Origin: G963662605 sp963662605
Lineage (GTDB): Bacteria > Bacteroidota > Ignavibacteria > Ignavibacteriales > Ignavibacteriaceae
DNA: 64,000 bases
NCBI GenBank assembly: GCA_963662605.1
Contig: OY759785.1
Coordinates: forward strand, 1,240,001 to 1,304,000
Direction of reading: 5' to 3'
Shown piece after piece: positions 1-9,946 of this stretch. The translations under genes were made by a program, and so were the position numbers. Position 1 is the stretch's first letter. Every line of letters begins with the position of its first letter. The notes under the pieces were generated by a model that saw nothing but the letters and a program-made list of their open reading frames with translations, did not search any database and was not told the origin of the DNA.

Positions 1-2
1 GC

Positions 3-509
3 GGCAAAGACATGAATACACATAATTTACCAGTAGCAGTATGGGGAGATCAGGATGACTTTTTTGCCGGGGTGATAAAAGGTGTGGGTGATGTTAATGG
101 CGATGGGGTTAATGATTTTTGTGTGGGTACTGCAACAACATCAGGAACATGCATAGACGGATATTTTATTATTTTCAGCGGGGATACGTCAATGAAAGTG
201 GGGATAAAGGATATTCAAAGCCCAAAAACACTGGATTATAAATTAGACGAGCCATATCCCAATCCGTTCAATCCGTCAACGACTATACATTATACATTAG
301 GACAAGACAGCAATGTAAAGTTAGCGATTTACAATACTGTGGGACAAGAGATACAACTGCTGTTACAGGAAGAACAAAAAGCGGGAGTTCACAAGTACGA
401 GTATAACGGGGTGAACCTGCCGAGCGGAGTTTATTTTATTGAACTTACTGCATCCGAAGGTGACCACGTCATCTTCAGGCAGAGTAAAAAAATAATACTT
501 ATCAAATAA
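3..509 (+). CDS. FG-GAP-like secreted protein, C-terminal part, T9SS-sorted (5' end outside window)
   Basis: The reading frame is open from the window edge, so this is the C-terminal piece of a longer protein. The first part has an Asp/Gly-rich calcium-loop pattern (DVNGDGVNDF), typical of FG-GAP/integrin-like beta-propeller blades. The last ~85 residues form a type IX secretion C-terminal domain: YPNPFNPSTTI, then VYN/IYNTVGQE and LPSGVYFIEL, ending in IILIK. By family knowledge this domain directs export through the outer membrane and is then removed. The next gene begins 9 bases after the stop, so the two are probably co-transcribed. Function beyond a surface or secreted propeller protein is unknown. 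Confidence 0.8.
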   Translation, partial: GKDMNTHNLPVAVWGDQDDFFAGVIKGVGDVNGDGVNDFCVGTATTSGTCIDGYFIIFSGDTSMKVGIKDIQSPKTLDYKLDEPYPNPFNPSTTIHYTLGQDSNVKLAIYNTVGQEIQLLLQEEQKAGVHKYEYNGVNLPSGVYFIELTASEGDHVIFRQSKKIILIK

Positions 510-518
510 TGAGGAGGT

Positions 519-3500
519 ATGAAAAAAATATGGATTCTTGCATTTTTTCTTTTATCTGACCTTTTCGGTCAAGTCGATCCGACTCGATTTGCAAAAATCG
601 GGTTTGCGGATCTTTACTGGTTACAGATGCGCAGCATATACAATATGAGCACAGGCTTTTGTAACTTCCAGTCAAATAGTTATTACTACCCGGCGCTAAA
701 ATCACTCGGGTTGAATTACGTTGTAAGTATGGCTGATGTTGAGACAAATCTTAATTCAACTTACAACGACAGCATAAAAGTGATTGACATGTATTTCCGA
801 TCATTGGTTTATTCAAATGTTCCTCGATATAATTCAGGTTATCGCTCTACCGTTTTTGCCTATTCCGATGGTAATGCTCCTGATTATTTTCCGTATAAGG
901 CAGGTGGAATTAGTTCTGCAAATCCTGCCGATTCAGCGAATAACTTTTATTTCGGTGGCAAAATTGGGGATAATTGGTACTTCAGCCCCTATTTGCAGAC
1001 GGGAGATGCCACCATCGGCGATAGAAATTATACGGACTATGATTCTTCAGGTCACCAGATCAAAACAGTTTTTGCGGGTATAGAGGATCATGAACCGGGT
1101 TATTTACTTTGTGCAGTTATATCACCGGGCTATATGGACACATATCACGCGGGTCATGATTACTATTTAGATATTAGGACCAGAATAAATCAAATCAGCG
1201 GTCAGCAAGGTACGGATACTGTTGCAATTATATATCTCACCGAAACATCAAGCACTGGTGTTGTAGTAAGGAGAGCGAGATTGTGGGAAGGCTTACCGGA
1301 AAACGAACCGGAATTATCAGCTACCACACCTTCAAGCATGGTGATACGAGCCTCCGATTTCACTACTGGCAATAATTACCTAAACATAAAAAAATTGTTT
1401 ACCAAGGCAAAGGATACTACTTATCAGAATATTAAAATCTACTGGACAAAGAAAAGAGACATGTATATAGATAACATATCTGTATATAACAAGAACTATG
1501 ATAGCCTTTTCGTAAGCAATGCAACCACACGTGCGGCAACAGAAACGAAAATAACGAACGAACTGAACACTAATTTCGGCGCAGTAAAAACCAACCCGCT
1601 GTGGGCTCATTTATATCACGATGAGCCCGATCCGCTTGCAAACCGCTCCGTGAAAAAAATCAGCGATCTTGCCATTTCGAATTTAGGTGCGGGAAAATAT
1701 GTTAACGGCGCAAATTATATGATGAACAACATTGAACTTCATGTGGCAAATAAGCTGCGCAGAATGCCGTATGTGCTGTATGATTATTATCCACTTACCG
1801 GAAATACGGATTCATCAAGTACAGGGACCAACAATGTCCAAAACGCCTTGGATATTTTAATTAATAATTCATGGACAAGCGGAGGTACCGATTACAATTG
1901 TGGTATGCGTGCGATGATTAATCTGGCCCAGAATTATACTCCAAACGACCCATCGGATGACGTTCCTTTTTATCATACGATGCAAGTAGGCGCTGAAAAA
2001 AACATCACGGCAGGTGCAATTACTGATATTATGCATCGTGAGCCTCAGCCTGCAGAGATACTAACTCAAGGGTGGTTGGCAATGTGTTATGGGGCTAAAG
2101 GGCTCATGTATTATACAATTGCCACCAATACTTCAAGCTATAGTGGAGCTTCCGTGTATGGCTTATTTGATTCTCAAGGACAGGCAAATTATGCTTGCCA
2201 GGATCCGCGATTGCAACAAATTCCAAACGCGCGCTATTACGCTGTTCAAAAACTGAACGGACAGATAGATAAAATAAGCAGCGAACTGATGCAGCTTACG
2301 TGGGTAGATGCTTTCAGCGCGCATAAAGATGCGCCGAGCAGGTATGTCTCAAATGTCTATTACCCTATTACACCGAACGATACAAAGTACATAGAAGTCG
2401 GGTTCTTCAAAAGATCCGATGATATGTCAAATGACAACCTGGAATACCTGATGATTGTGAATAGACGGGTTTTATCATCGGAAACCAAATTAATATCTGT
2501 GCAGCTAAACAAGTCAAGTTTACCATATAATAATTGGAAGGTAACAGAAGTCGGCCAAACAACACCGTGTGCATATATTACAAAAGCAGGAACATTTACC
2601 TATTCATTTCCGCCCGGAGAAGGAAGATTGTTCCGCATTGAGCCAGTGCTCATTGCCGGGGGTAATTTGAATTATAACGACACTATTACAACAGCTCATA
2701 CTGCTCCGCTGCCGGTCAGCTTAACCGTTCAACCCAACGCAACCTTAACTATCAATAGCGGTGTGACTTTACACTATCCCGACACAACATCTATGCTGTC
2801 GGTTTATGGAACATTACAAGTAAAATCAAATTTAACTATTTCGGCTAATGCAACACTGCGTATTGCTTCAACAACCACAACCGCGGGTAAGTTGTACATT
2901 GATTCAAACAAAACCCTCACTGTTCGCGGTACTTTTTGTGCTCAGGGCAGCAGCACTCAAAAAGTTACCATGGATCGAATTGGCAATATAGGTTCATGGA
3001 CTATTGCCTATGACAGTAGCTACAACATTCCCGCTGCTTCTTATACGAACAGCATTTCCTGGGCGAATGTCAAACACTGTTGTCTTATTAAGATAATCCG
3101 AAGCGATGCTTCAATATCCGATTGTGCTATAGACAGCTGTATATACGGAATATGGATTCAATACTCATCCCCGCAAATCATTGGGAACGATATCAGACCT
3201 GTCTATAGCGCTATTTACGGTCTCGGTGCGACCTCTCCGTTCATATATAATAACAATATCCATAGAGAAGAATCAGGATATGGTAGTGTTGGCATTGAAT
3301 TTTTTTCCAATATGTACCCTTTTGTTGCCAAGAATAGAATTACGGGTTTTTATATTGGAATGTGTTTTGAAGGAAATGCTGTCTCATATCTTACAGACAA
3401 CGACTGTATTCCTCCTAACCCCAATAACAAACTTATAGGAAATTATGAAGGTCTTAGGCTCGCGAATGGTGCAATGTGTGAAGCGGGTGATGGCGATTTT

Positions 3501-4538
3501 TTAGGCTACAATAGCATCTCGGGAAATATCAACGATGTGTACTGCACTAACTATAGTGCGCTTTTTGCTGTTGGCGATTACTGGGGTGGCGGTGATCTCG
3601 TAAATTATTATTGCGATAGTTCATCTTATATTTGGGCACCGTTGCCACTTGATACTGACCCATGGGATAATGAACAATTAGTCAGGCCGACAGAGAATGC
3701 TCCGGTTGCAACTATTTTGAAAAAAGTGAATGCTGATGATATTGCTTCAAACTTTAAACGGGGATTGCAGTTGGAAAGAGAAAGTAAAATTGATCAAGCG
3801 ATAGAGCACTATAAAAATATGGTGGCGAAAGATATGGCTACTGGCTCAGCCTTGACGAAATTAGTGCAATTGACCCGGAAAAATAAAGGCAATGACATTG
3901 GGTTTTATTTGACCGAGTTAATGAACTCAAGTATGGACAAAAAAGACGAAGTTATGAATCTGCTTGCGAATCTTACCTTACAGGAAGGTGATTATGCAGG
4001 CGCGATGAAATTATATGATAAAGTAATAGCAGAATACCCCACAAATATGACGGCAACATTTGCCATGGTTGACAAGCTTTTCGCCACGCTGTATGTTGAA
4101 AAAGACAAAGAAAAAGCCGCATTACTTCTTTCAGAATTGCAAGGTATGAACATCACCGATCCGGGCTTACTTTCATTGCTTCAATCCGCTAATATGTCAA
4201 TCTATGGTGAAACTTCAACATATGAGCAGCGGAACAAGACGCTCAGTAAGACAAATACGGTTTCGAATTTACCTAAAGAGTATTCATTATCAAACAATTA
4301 TCCCAATCCGTTCAATCCAACGACAAGTATTTCATATGAATTGGCGAATGACGGATATGTCAGTTTGATAGTATATGATGTTCTGGGTAAAGTTGTAAAA
4401 TCATTAGTGAATGAACAAAAACAAGCCGAAAGATATACGGCAACATTTAATGCTGCAGACCTGCCGAGCGGTATTTATTTCTATACCTTGAAAGCCGGTA
4501 GTTTTGCTTCAACAAAGAAAATGCTTCTGATTAAATAG
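519..4538 (+). CDS. Large multidomain T9SS-secreted protein (GH-like N-terminus, beta-helix, TPR-like segment)
   Basis: A 1339-residue exported protein. Residues 1-18 are a Sec signal peptide (MKKIWILAFFLLSDLFGQ). Residues ~20-720 have no family I can name with certainty; segments such as HLYHDEPDPL and WLAMCYGAKGLMYY resemble (beta/alpha)8 glycoside-hydrolase-like domains. Residues ~770-1060 carry the repeating Asn/Ile-rich turns of a right-handed parallel beta-helix. Residues ~1090-1230 are Ala/Leu-rich helical repeats resembling TPRs (the QAIEHYKNMV and GAMKLYDKVIAEYP segments). The end is a T9SS sorting domain (NYPNPFNPTTSI through KKMLLIK). An AGGAGG core lies only one base before the ATG, which is unusually close, but the signal peptide supports this start. 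Substrate and function are unknown; polysaccharide binding or degradation is a guess. Confidence 0.8.
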   Translation: MKKIWILAFFLLSDLFGQVDPTRFAKIGFADLYWLQMRSIYNMSTGFCNFQSNSYYYPALKSLGLNYVVSMADVETNLNSTYNDSIKVIDMYFRSLVYSNVPRYNSGYRSTVFAYSDGNAPDYFPYKAGGISSANPADSANNFYFGGKIGDNWYFSPYLQTGDATIGDRNYTDYDSSGHQIKTVFAGIEDHEPGYLLCAVISPGYMDTYHAGHDYYLDIRTRINQISGQQGTDTVAIIYLTETSSTGVVVRRARLWEGLPENEPELSATTPSSMVIRASDFTTGNNYLNIKKLFTKAKDTTYQNIKIYWTKKRDMYIDNISVYNKNYDSLFVSNATTRAATETKITNELNTNFGAVKTNPLWAHLYHDEPDPLANRSVKKISDLAISNLGAGKYVNGANYMMNNIELHVANKLRRMPYVLYDYYPLTGNTDSSSTGTNNVQNALDILINNSWTSGGTDYNCGMRAMINLAQNYTPNDPSDDVPFYHTMQVGAEKNITAGAITDIMHREPQPAEILTQGWLAMCYGAKGLMYYTIATNTSSYSGASVYGLFDSQGQANYACQDPRLQQIPNARYYAVQKLNGQIDKISSELMQLTWVDAFSAHKDAPSRYVSNVYYPITPNDTKYIEVGFFKRSDDMSNDNLEYLMIVNRRVLSSETKLISVQLNKSSLPYNNWKVTEVGQTTPCAYITKAGTFTYSFPPGEGRLFRIEPVLIAGGNLNYNDTITTAHTAPLPVSLTVQPNATLTINSGVTLHYPDTTSMLSVYGTLQVKSNLTISANATLRIASTTTTAGKLYIDSNKTLTVRGTFCAQGSSTQKVTMDRIGNIGSWTIAYDSSYNIPAASYTNSISWANVKHCCLIKIIRSDASISDCAIDSCIYGIWIQYSSPQIIGNDIRPVYSAIYGLGATSPFIYNNNIHREESGYGSVGIEFFSNMYPFVAKNRITGFYIGMCFEGNAVSYLTDNDCIPPNPNNKLIGNYEGLRLANGAMCEAGDGDFLGYNSISGNINDVYCTNYSALFAVGDYWGGGDLVNYYCDSSSYIWAPLPLDTDPWDNEQLVRPTENAPVATILKKVNADDIASNFKRGLQLERESKIDQAIEHYKNMVAKDMATGSALTKLVQLTRKNKGNDIGFYLTELMNSSMDKKDEVMNLLANLTLQEGDYAGAMKLYDKVIAEYPTNMTATFAMVDKLFATLYVEKDKEKAALLLSELQGMNITDPGLLSLLQSANMSIYGETSTYEQRNKTLSKTNTVSNLPKEYSLSNNYPNPFNPTTSISYELANDGYVSLIVYDVLGKVVKSLVNEQKQAERYTATFNAADLPSGIYFYTLKAGSFASTKKMLLIK

Positions 4539-4576
4539 TAAAGCGCTATTTATCTGTGTTAATTCTCTAATGTATA

Positions 4577-4609
4577 GGGAGCCGTTTAGCAAATGCGGCT
4601 CCCTTTTTT
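4577..4609 (+). terminator. Rho-independent terminator after the T9SS gene pair
   Basis: GGGAGCCG (4577-4584) pairs with CGGCTCCC (4596-4603), followed by a run of T. It sits just after the stop of the 1339-residue secreted protein and separates it from nrnA. Confidence 0.85.
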
Positions 4610-4702
4610 TATGCACCAAAGCGGTTAGTTGATTTTTTATGAGGGAACTAATCGTTATTTTTCATCGTTCAATATCTATAATACAAGTAATATTCCGGCA
4701 GT

Positions 4703-5707
4703 ATGAAGACAGAATTTCAACAACTAACCGAACTTATACATAAAAATTCAACATTTGTCCTTACGACGCATGTCAACCCCGATGGCGACGGCATTGGATC
4801 GGTTCTTACAATGTACCGCATCCTGAAAGCGTATAACAAAGAGGTATCCATTATCAATATCAGCGAAACGCCGCACTATCTCCGTTTTCTTGATAAAGAT
4901 AATGTAATTCAGCAATTCGACCCGCAAATTCATCCTGAAAAATTTGCCGCGTGTGACGTTTTTATGGCTCTCGATTTTAACACGGTTGACCGGATGGGGA
5001 AAATGTCCCCGGTGTTTTCATCAATTAAGGGGACGAAGGTCTGCATTGACCATCACCAGAATCCGCAGCAGGTTTTTGACCTGTATGTTTGCTCCATTGA
5101 GTATTGCGCAACGGGACACATCCTCTACGACTATATATCAAAAAGCGCAATTGTTCCGTTCACTAATGAATACGCCCAGCCATTGTATGCCGCGGTTATG
5201 ACCGATACGGGTTCATTCCGTTTTGAGCGGACAACTCCCGAAGTGCATTTGATGGCAGCCCGGTGTCTTGAACAGGGAGTTAATCCAACCGAGATGTACC
5301 GCCAAATTTATGATCAGAATCCATTTGGCAAAATGACCTTATTAGGACAGGCGCTGAGCGGGATTGAACTTTATGGCGATAATGGAGAAATTGCTGTTAT
5401 GACTGTTACTCAGCAGCAGCTTGCCGATACCGGCATGAAAGAAGATGATACCGACGGATTTATTAATATCTGTATGAGCGTCGGCTCGGTGAAGATGGGT
5501 GTAAAGTTTTTGGAATTGAAACAGGGATTTAAAATCAGCCTGCGGTCAAAGGGAGAAGTCCCGGTTCATGCATTCGCTTCGCAGTATGGCGGAGGCGGAC
5601 ATAAGAATGCTGCTGGCATTAGATTTAAAGAAGGTAATCTGTTTGAGCGCAAACCGGATATTGTCGCGAGCGCTTTAGAATTTTTTAAAGGCATCAATAA
5701 TGAATAA
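4703..5707 (+). CDS. nrnA: DHH/DHHA1 phosphoesterase, oligoribonuclease/pAp phosphatase type
   Basis: 334 residues, usual length for NrnA. The DHH domain shows HVNPDGDGIGS (metal ligands H23, D27, D29), D91 in MALDFN, DHH at 116-118 and D168 in MTDTGS. The C-terminal DHHA1 domain has the Gly-rich GGGGHKNAAG at 296-305, which binds substrate. In characterised relatives the enzyme degrades 2-5 nt RNA (nanoRNA) and dephosphorylates pAp, so it completes RNA turnover and sulfate-activation by-product recycling in the cytoplasm. Its last codons overlap the start of pepA by 8 bases, indicating translational coupling. A c-di-NMP-cleaving GdpP/DhhP-like activity cannot be excluded from sequence alone. 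Confidence 0.9.
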   Translation: MKTEFQQLTELIHKNSTFVLTTHVNPDGDGIGSVLTMYRILKAYNKEVSIINISETPHYLRFLDKDNVIQQFDPQIHPEKFAACDVFMALDFNTVDRMGKMSPVFSSIKGTKVCIDHHQNPQQVFDLYVCSIEYCATGHILYDYISKSAIVPFTNEYAQPLYAAVMTDTGSFRFERTTPEVHLMAARCLEQGVNPTEMYRQIYDQNPFGKMTLLGQALSGIELYGDNGEIAVMTVTQQQLADTGMKEDDTDGFINICMSVGSVKMGVKFLELKQGFKISLRSKGEVPVHAFASQYGGGGHKNAAGIRFKEGNLFERKPDIVASALEFFKGINNE

Positions 5708-7214
5708 TACGTATCAACTGAAATTTTCATCTGTACAATCAATTATAAAACCGGGGAGTAATTCGCGGATAAATGCATTCATTCCCGAAGGGGAGAAGTT
5801 CAAGCCGGAATTGCAGAAATTGTTGAAACGATTTCAACTATCGCTTTCAAAGGAAATTGAAAAACAGCTTACAGGCGATTCCGCTTCCGTTAATTTGTCA
5901 CTTGATACGGCAAAGCAAATATCTTTAAACATCACAAAAGTGAAGTTTGAGCAGGAGACCGCGGTTGATTATTTCAGAAATAAGCTCGCAGGTATTGTGC
6001 AATCATTATCCAAAGTAGAGCGTTTATATATCATACTGCCGTCATTTCAGGCTGTGAAGAAGTACTTTGATTCCGAGACGTATCTTTATCAGTCGGCAAT
6101 TGAAGGTATATCATTCGGCAATTACACATATAATGAGTTTAAGTCGGCAGTCCACAAAGAAAAACCGCTCGCAGTGATTTTTGAAGCCGATAAAAAAGTT
6201 TTCACCAGCTCGTTAGTAAAAGCCTCGTCAATTATGTACGGCGTTGAGTTCACCAGAAATCTTCAGAACGCTCCGGCAAACGTTATAACCCCCGATGTTC
6301 TGGCAAAGAAAATTAAAACCGAAGCCTACAAGGCCGGTTTGAAATTTCAGGTGTTCGACGAAAAAGAAATTGCAAAGCGCAAGATGGGCGGACTGCTGGC
6401 AGTAGGTGCAGGCAGTAAAAATCCACCGCGATTTGTCATCTGCTCGTATTCATCCGTTAAAAAGACTGCTAAAGTACAACCTTATCATGTTGTACTCGTC
6501 GGTAAGGGACTCACTTTTGACAGTGGTGGCATTTCCATTAAACCCGCATCAGGTATGGGAGAAATGAAAGCGGATATGTCCGGTGCAGCGGTTGTCGCGG
6601 GAACGATAATTGCGGCGGCAAAGATGAAATTACCAATTGATATTACCATTCTCATTCCGGCCGCTGAAAATATGCCCTCCGGTAGTGCCATGCGTCCCGG
6701 CGATATTGTTACTACTTCATCAGGCAAAACTATTGAAGTTGACAACACCGATGCGGAAGGAAGAGTTGTTCTGGCCGATGCACTTCACTATGCCTCAAAG
6801 CTTCATGCGGATGTTGTTATTGATCTTGCAACTCTGACAGGCGCTTGCATGGTGGCATTAGGCGAGCATGTAGCGGGACTTTTTACAAAAGACGACAAAC
6901 TCGCGGATAGTCTTTATTCTGCCGGGCAGAAAACGGCCGACCGTGTATGGCGTATGCCCCTGTGGGATTCCTACAGCCCGCTTATCAACAGTGATGTTGC
7001 TGATGTAAAGAATGTCGGCGGCAGGTGGGGTGGGGCAATTTCGGCTGCCAAGTTTCTCGAGAACTGGGCTAAGGATTTGAAATCATGGGCGCATATTGAT
7101 ATAGCGGGTCCGGCGTTTCCGAATAATTCAACGAATTATACAAAAACATTTATGACCGGATTCGGTGTGCGATTGCTTATTGAATTTATTGAGGCTGAAA
7201 TACAGCGCCGTTAG
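5700..7214 (+). CDS. pepA: Leucyl aminopeptidase, M17 family
   Basis: 504 residues, normal for bacterial M17 enzymes with an N-terminal macro-like domain and a C-terminal catalytic domain. Active-site landmarks are GKGLTFDSGGISIK (catalytic Lys 269, metal ligand Asp 274) and the M17 signature NTDAEGR at 349-355, with its metal-binding Asp/Glu and catalytic Arg. The family works as two-metal hexamers releasing N-terminal residues from peptides in the cytoplasm. It overlaps nrnA by 8 bases. Its stop lies one base from the stop of the convergent lptD-like gene. Confidence 0.93.
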   Translation: MNNTYQLKFSSVQSIIKPGSNSRINAFIPEGEKFKPELQKLLKRFQLSLSKEIEKQLTGDSASVNLSLDTAKQISLNITKVKFEQETAVDYFRNKLAGIVQSLSKVERLYIILPSFQAVKKYFDSETYLYQSAIEGISFGNYTYNEFKSAVHKEKPLAVIFEADKKVFTSSLVKASSIMYGVEFTRNLQNAPANVITPDVLAKKIKTEAYKAGLKFQVFDEKEIAKRKMGGLLAVGAGSKNPPRFVICSYSSVKKTAKVQPYHVVLVGKGLTFDSGGISIKPASGMGEMKADMSGAAVVAGTIIAAAKMKLPIDITILIPAAENMPSGSAMRPGDIVTTSSGKTIEVDNTDAEGRVVLADALHYASKLHADVVIDLATLTGACMVALGEHVAGLFTKDDKLADSLYSAGQKTADRVWRMPLWDSYSPLINSDVADVKNVGGRWGGAISAAKFLENWAKDLKSWAHIDIAGPAFPNNSTNYTKTFMTGFGVRLLIEFIEAEIQRR

Positions 7215-7215
7215 T

Positions 7216-9792
7216 TTACCGGCCGCTGTAGAAGTTATCTGCTTTTGTTACTTTCAAATCCTGCAACTGCGGTGCTTTTACGCGTATCTCGAATCGGTAG
7301 CCCGTATAGGTGCCAAGCGGATTCCAGGTGAAGTTCATCAACCAGCAATGCAGATCCTTGCTGACCGCAACTTGAGGCGCTGCAAATCTCTTGTTGTCAA
7401 TATCATAACTACCCGAAACAATAAACTTCCATGTCGGTGTTAAATTGAAATTGAAATTGCCGCTGACATTTGAATATTTTGACGTAACAAACGGATTGCT
7501 TTTGGACATCGAATAATTGTAGTTCAATGAGATATTCCACGGAATAGAAAAATCCGCTTCTTCGGTCTCGTAAATTCCGCGATATGTTTTGTTGGCTTCC
7601 TGGTAGGCTGAAGTTACTCCGGGCATTGAACCGCCTTGAGCATTGGTGTTTTCACTTTTCCCCGAAGAGATTTTATCACCCGAAAAATTAAGAGATACGG
7701 AAAGGTTGAAATTGTTCAACCGCAGCAAGCCTTTATTATCATCGAGTAAAAACTTGCTGATTGACTTACCGGAAGTATCGTAACTGTAAAGAGAATAACT
7801 TGATGAACCGGAAAAGCTCAAAATGCTTCCTATCTGTGTTCTGTACCCGATACTGAGATTCGAAAAGCGCATACTATCTGCCGCAAAGTTATAACTGATG
7901 CCACCATTCAAATTGAGTAATTGTATTTTATTTTCTTTCGACGTCGTATCATGCGGGTCGGTCGCTGTTTTCATTTCAAAGTTGTTATCAACATTCAAAC
8001 CGATTGATTGCTGTTCGCCGCGTGAAGCCCCGCCGAAAATCTCTTTCTCGTATTTGCCGTACAGAACTTCTTCGCCGGAATACGCGCTTTTATACTTGCT
8101 GTAATATCCCCATTTGTCTTTTGAAAAATCCGGTGTGAAATTATATGAAATAGATGGCGATATAATGTGTCTGATAGCAGCTATTCCCGCGAACTGCGGC
8201 TGAACAATTCCATACAATTTAGTTGACGCGGAAACACCCATGTTATACGTTCTTACAAAGCCAAGCTTATGAACATCTCTCGTGATGACAGAGTCGCCGG
8301 TACCTGCAGCATTTAAAACAGACGTACGCTCAATCTGTTTTGTGTACCAGTCCTCATGGTAACTGAAATTGGGAGCGACATTAAAATAACCGAACTTGGG
8401 AGAAAATCCGGTGCTAATGCTGTGTTGAATTCCTCCGCGGATTTGTAAATCGCCTTCGTTTTTAACACGCCGGTTTTGTAATTGCCCGTTGTAGCTGATA
8501 CCTAAAAGCTCATACCATTTGCTGCTTGTTGAGCTTGCACTTGATTTGAACGGATAAAACTGTGATTTACTGAAACTTAAAGACGGCAGCACTTCGGTTA
8601 TATTTCCGGAACTCAGATTTTGTGTCCGGTTATAGTTGATGCTCATGCTGCTTCCGGACTCTTCCCAATTTTTATAGTACGTTGCATTTGAAGTAATAAC
8701 ATTATTCAACAGCTGTGAAAGATCCGTTGAATTAAGTTTATTATATTCGCTGCTTGAGAGAAAGTTAAGATTAACATCAAAACGTGAAGTCGGAGTAAGC
8801 GTCTGATTGTGTAAAACCTGGATATTCCATTCTTTTCTCTCGGTTCGTCCGGCATCAGTTTTTTCTCCGGTAACAAGATCGGCATATCCGCCCTGTATCA
8901 ATCCGCTGAAATTATAACGCTTTGCATACCGGAAACGGCTGTTGAGGCGGTAACTGCCTTGAGTAAAATAATCACCGGTCAGAGCTTCATCAACGTAATC
9001 ATTGATTGCCCAAAAATATCCCATGTGTGAAAAATATTTTCCGTAGTCTGCACTTTCACCGTAAGCGGGTGGAATAATTCCCGAACGACGGCCGGATTGC
9101 AGCGGAACGACAACAAATGGCAGCGGAATAGGGAAGGGGACACCCGCAAATGTCAGCCAGACCCATTTACCCATCATCTGTTCTTTTTGAATGACTTTCA
9201 TCTCCGTGCCATAGAAACAATAATGCGGATCAGCTGCATCGCATGTTGTGTATAAACCATGCTCAATAAAAAAGGTTGACCTATCCATCTTGTTAATCTT
9301 CGCACCCGAGTATGCAGCCTCTTCACCTTTCGTTGCGGCATAGGTGATATAACCGCGCGTGGTTTTAAAGTTGTACCGCATCCGGGTACCCTTGTATTCC
9401 TCGCCCTTATCAACAAGAACCGGAGTTTCGGTCAACTGCCCTTTGAGAGAGTCGATTTCTTTACCGAAAGCCTGAACGTTATTAGTGGGGAAATCAACAA
9501 AGATTTTACCGCTTTTCAGATTCGTGTTCTTGTATTTCAAATCGCCGGAACCGTAGATATCCATTTTCCTGTCCTGCACGTAAAAGATAAGAGAATCCTT
9601 TCCGCTGGCGTAGACAACAGAATCCACATCGGAACCCTTTTTGTGGAGAGTGTCGGCAGTCGTTTTCAGGGAGTCCTTTACCGTGGTAGTATCTTTCGGC
9701 ATAACAAGCGGCTTATCGCCCTGCGTTTGCGCCGTCAGAGTTACTATACCGATCAGGAAAATCAGAATAAAATGTAATCGTTTTATGGTCAT
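7216..9792 (-). CDS. lptD: LptD/OstA-like outer-membrane LPS assembly protein
   Basis: 858 residues. A signal peptide (1-21, ending LTAQ) is followed by an Asp/Thr/Lys-rich linker and an OstA/LptA-like beta-jellyroll (about 60-210: DRKMDIYGSGDLKY, KGEEYKGTRMRYNFKT, TTRGYITY). The conserved LptD stretch GRRSGIIPPAYG follows, and then a long transmembrane beta-barrel rich in alternating aromatics to the C-terminus. LptD inserts lipopolysaccharide into the outer leaflet. The C-terminus (NFYSGR) lacks a typical terminal Phe. It is transcribed on the minus strand, downstream of hflX. The LptD call rests on domain order and the PPAYG region; sequence divergence within the family is high. Confidence 0.85.
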   Translation of the reverse strand: MTIKRLHFILIFLIGIVTLTAQTQGDKPLVMPKDTTTVKDSLKTTADTLHKKGSDVDSVVYASGKDSLIFYVQDRKMDIYGSGDLKYKNTNLKSGKIFVDFPTNNVQAFGKEIDSLKGQLTETPVLVDKGEEYKGTRMRYNFKTTRGYITYAATKGEEAAYSGAKINKMDRSTFFIEHGLYTTCDAADPHYCFYGTEMKVIQKEQMMGKWVWLTFAGVPFPIPLPFVVVPLQSGRRSGIIPPAYGESADYGKYFSHMGYFWAINDYVDEALTGDYFTQGSYRLNSRFRYAKRYNFSGLIQGGYADLVTGEKTDAGRTERKEWNIQVLHNQTLTPTSRFDVNLNFLSSSEYNKLNSTDLSQLLNNVITSNATYYKNWEESGSSMSINYNRTQNLSSGNITEVLPSLSFSKSQFYPFKSSASSTSSKWYELLGISYNGQLQNRRVKNEGDLQIRGGIQHSISTGFSPKFGYFNVAPNFSYHEDWYTKQIERTSVLNAAGTGDSVITRDVHKLGFVRTYNMGVSASTKLYGIVQPQFAGIAAIRHIISPSISYNFTPDFSKDKWGYYSKYKSAYSGEEVLYGKYEKEIFGGASRGEQQSIGLNVDNNFEMKTATDPHDTTSKENKIQLLNLNGGISYNFAADSMRFSNLSIGYRTQIGSILSFSGSSSYSLYSYDTSGKSISKFLLDDNKGLLRLNNFNLSVSLNFSGDKISSGKSENTNAQGGSMPGVTSAYQEANKTYRGIYETEEADFSIPWNISLNYNYSMSKSNPFVTSKYSNVSGNFNFNLTPTWKFIVSGSYDIDNKRFAAPQVAVSKDLHCWLMNFTWNPLGTYTGYRFEIRVKAPQLQDLKVTKADNFYSGR

Positions 9793-9902
9793 TATACCGG
9801 TATTAAAAAAACTCGATTTAATCAGTCCTCAAATTACCGATAAACACAGAGAGTTGAAAATTTTTTTTAGGCAGAAAAAGGGGGATGGGGTGGTTTTAGG
9901 TC

Positions 9903-9936
9903 TTCCTAACCCATGGCTTAAGCCATGGGTTAGGAA
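9903..9936. repeat. Perfect 34-bp palindrome between lptD-like gene and hflX
   Basis: The arm TTCCTAACCCATGGCTT (9903-9919) is followed immediately by its exact reverse complement (9920-9936), with no loop. It lies in the 154-base gap between the hflX stop and the lptD-like start. No T-run follows on the minus strand, so it is not a canonical intrinsic terminator for hflX; it may be a mobile or REP-like palindrome. Confidence 0.85.
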
Positions 9937-9946
9937 ATAAAAGGTG

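Noticed and set aside
3..4538. T9SS secretion machinery genes near the cargo proteins
   Set aside because: The C-terminal domains show T9SS cargo, but no gene in the window matches porin or por/gld components.
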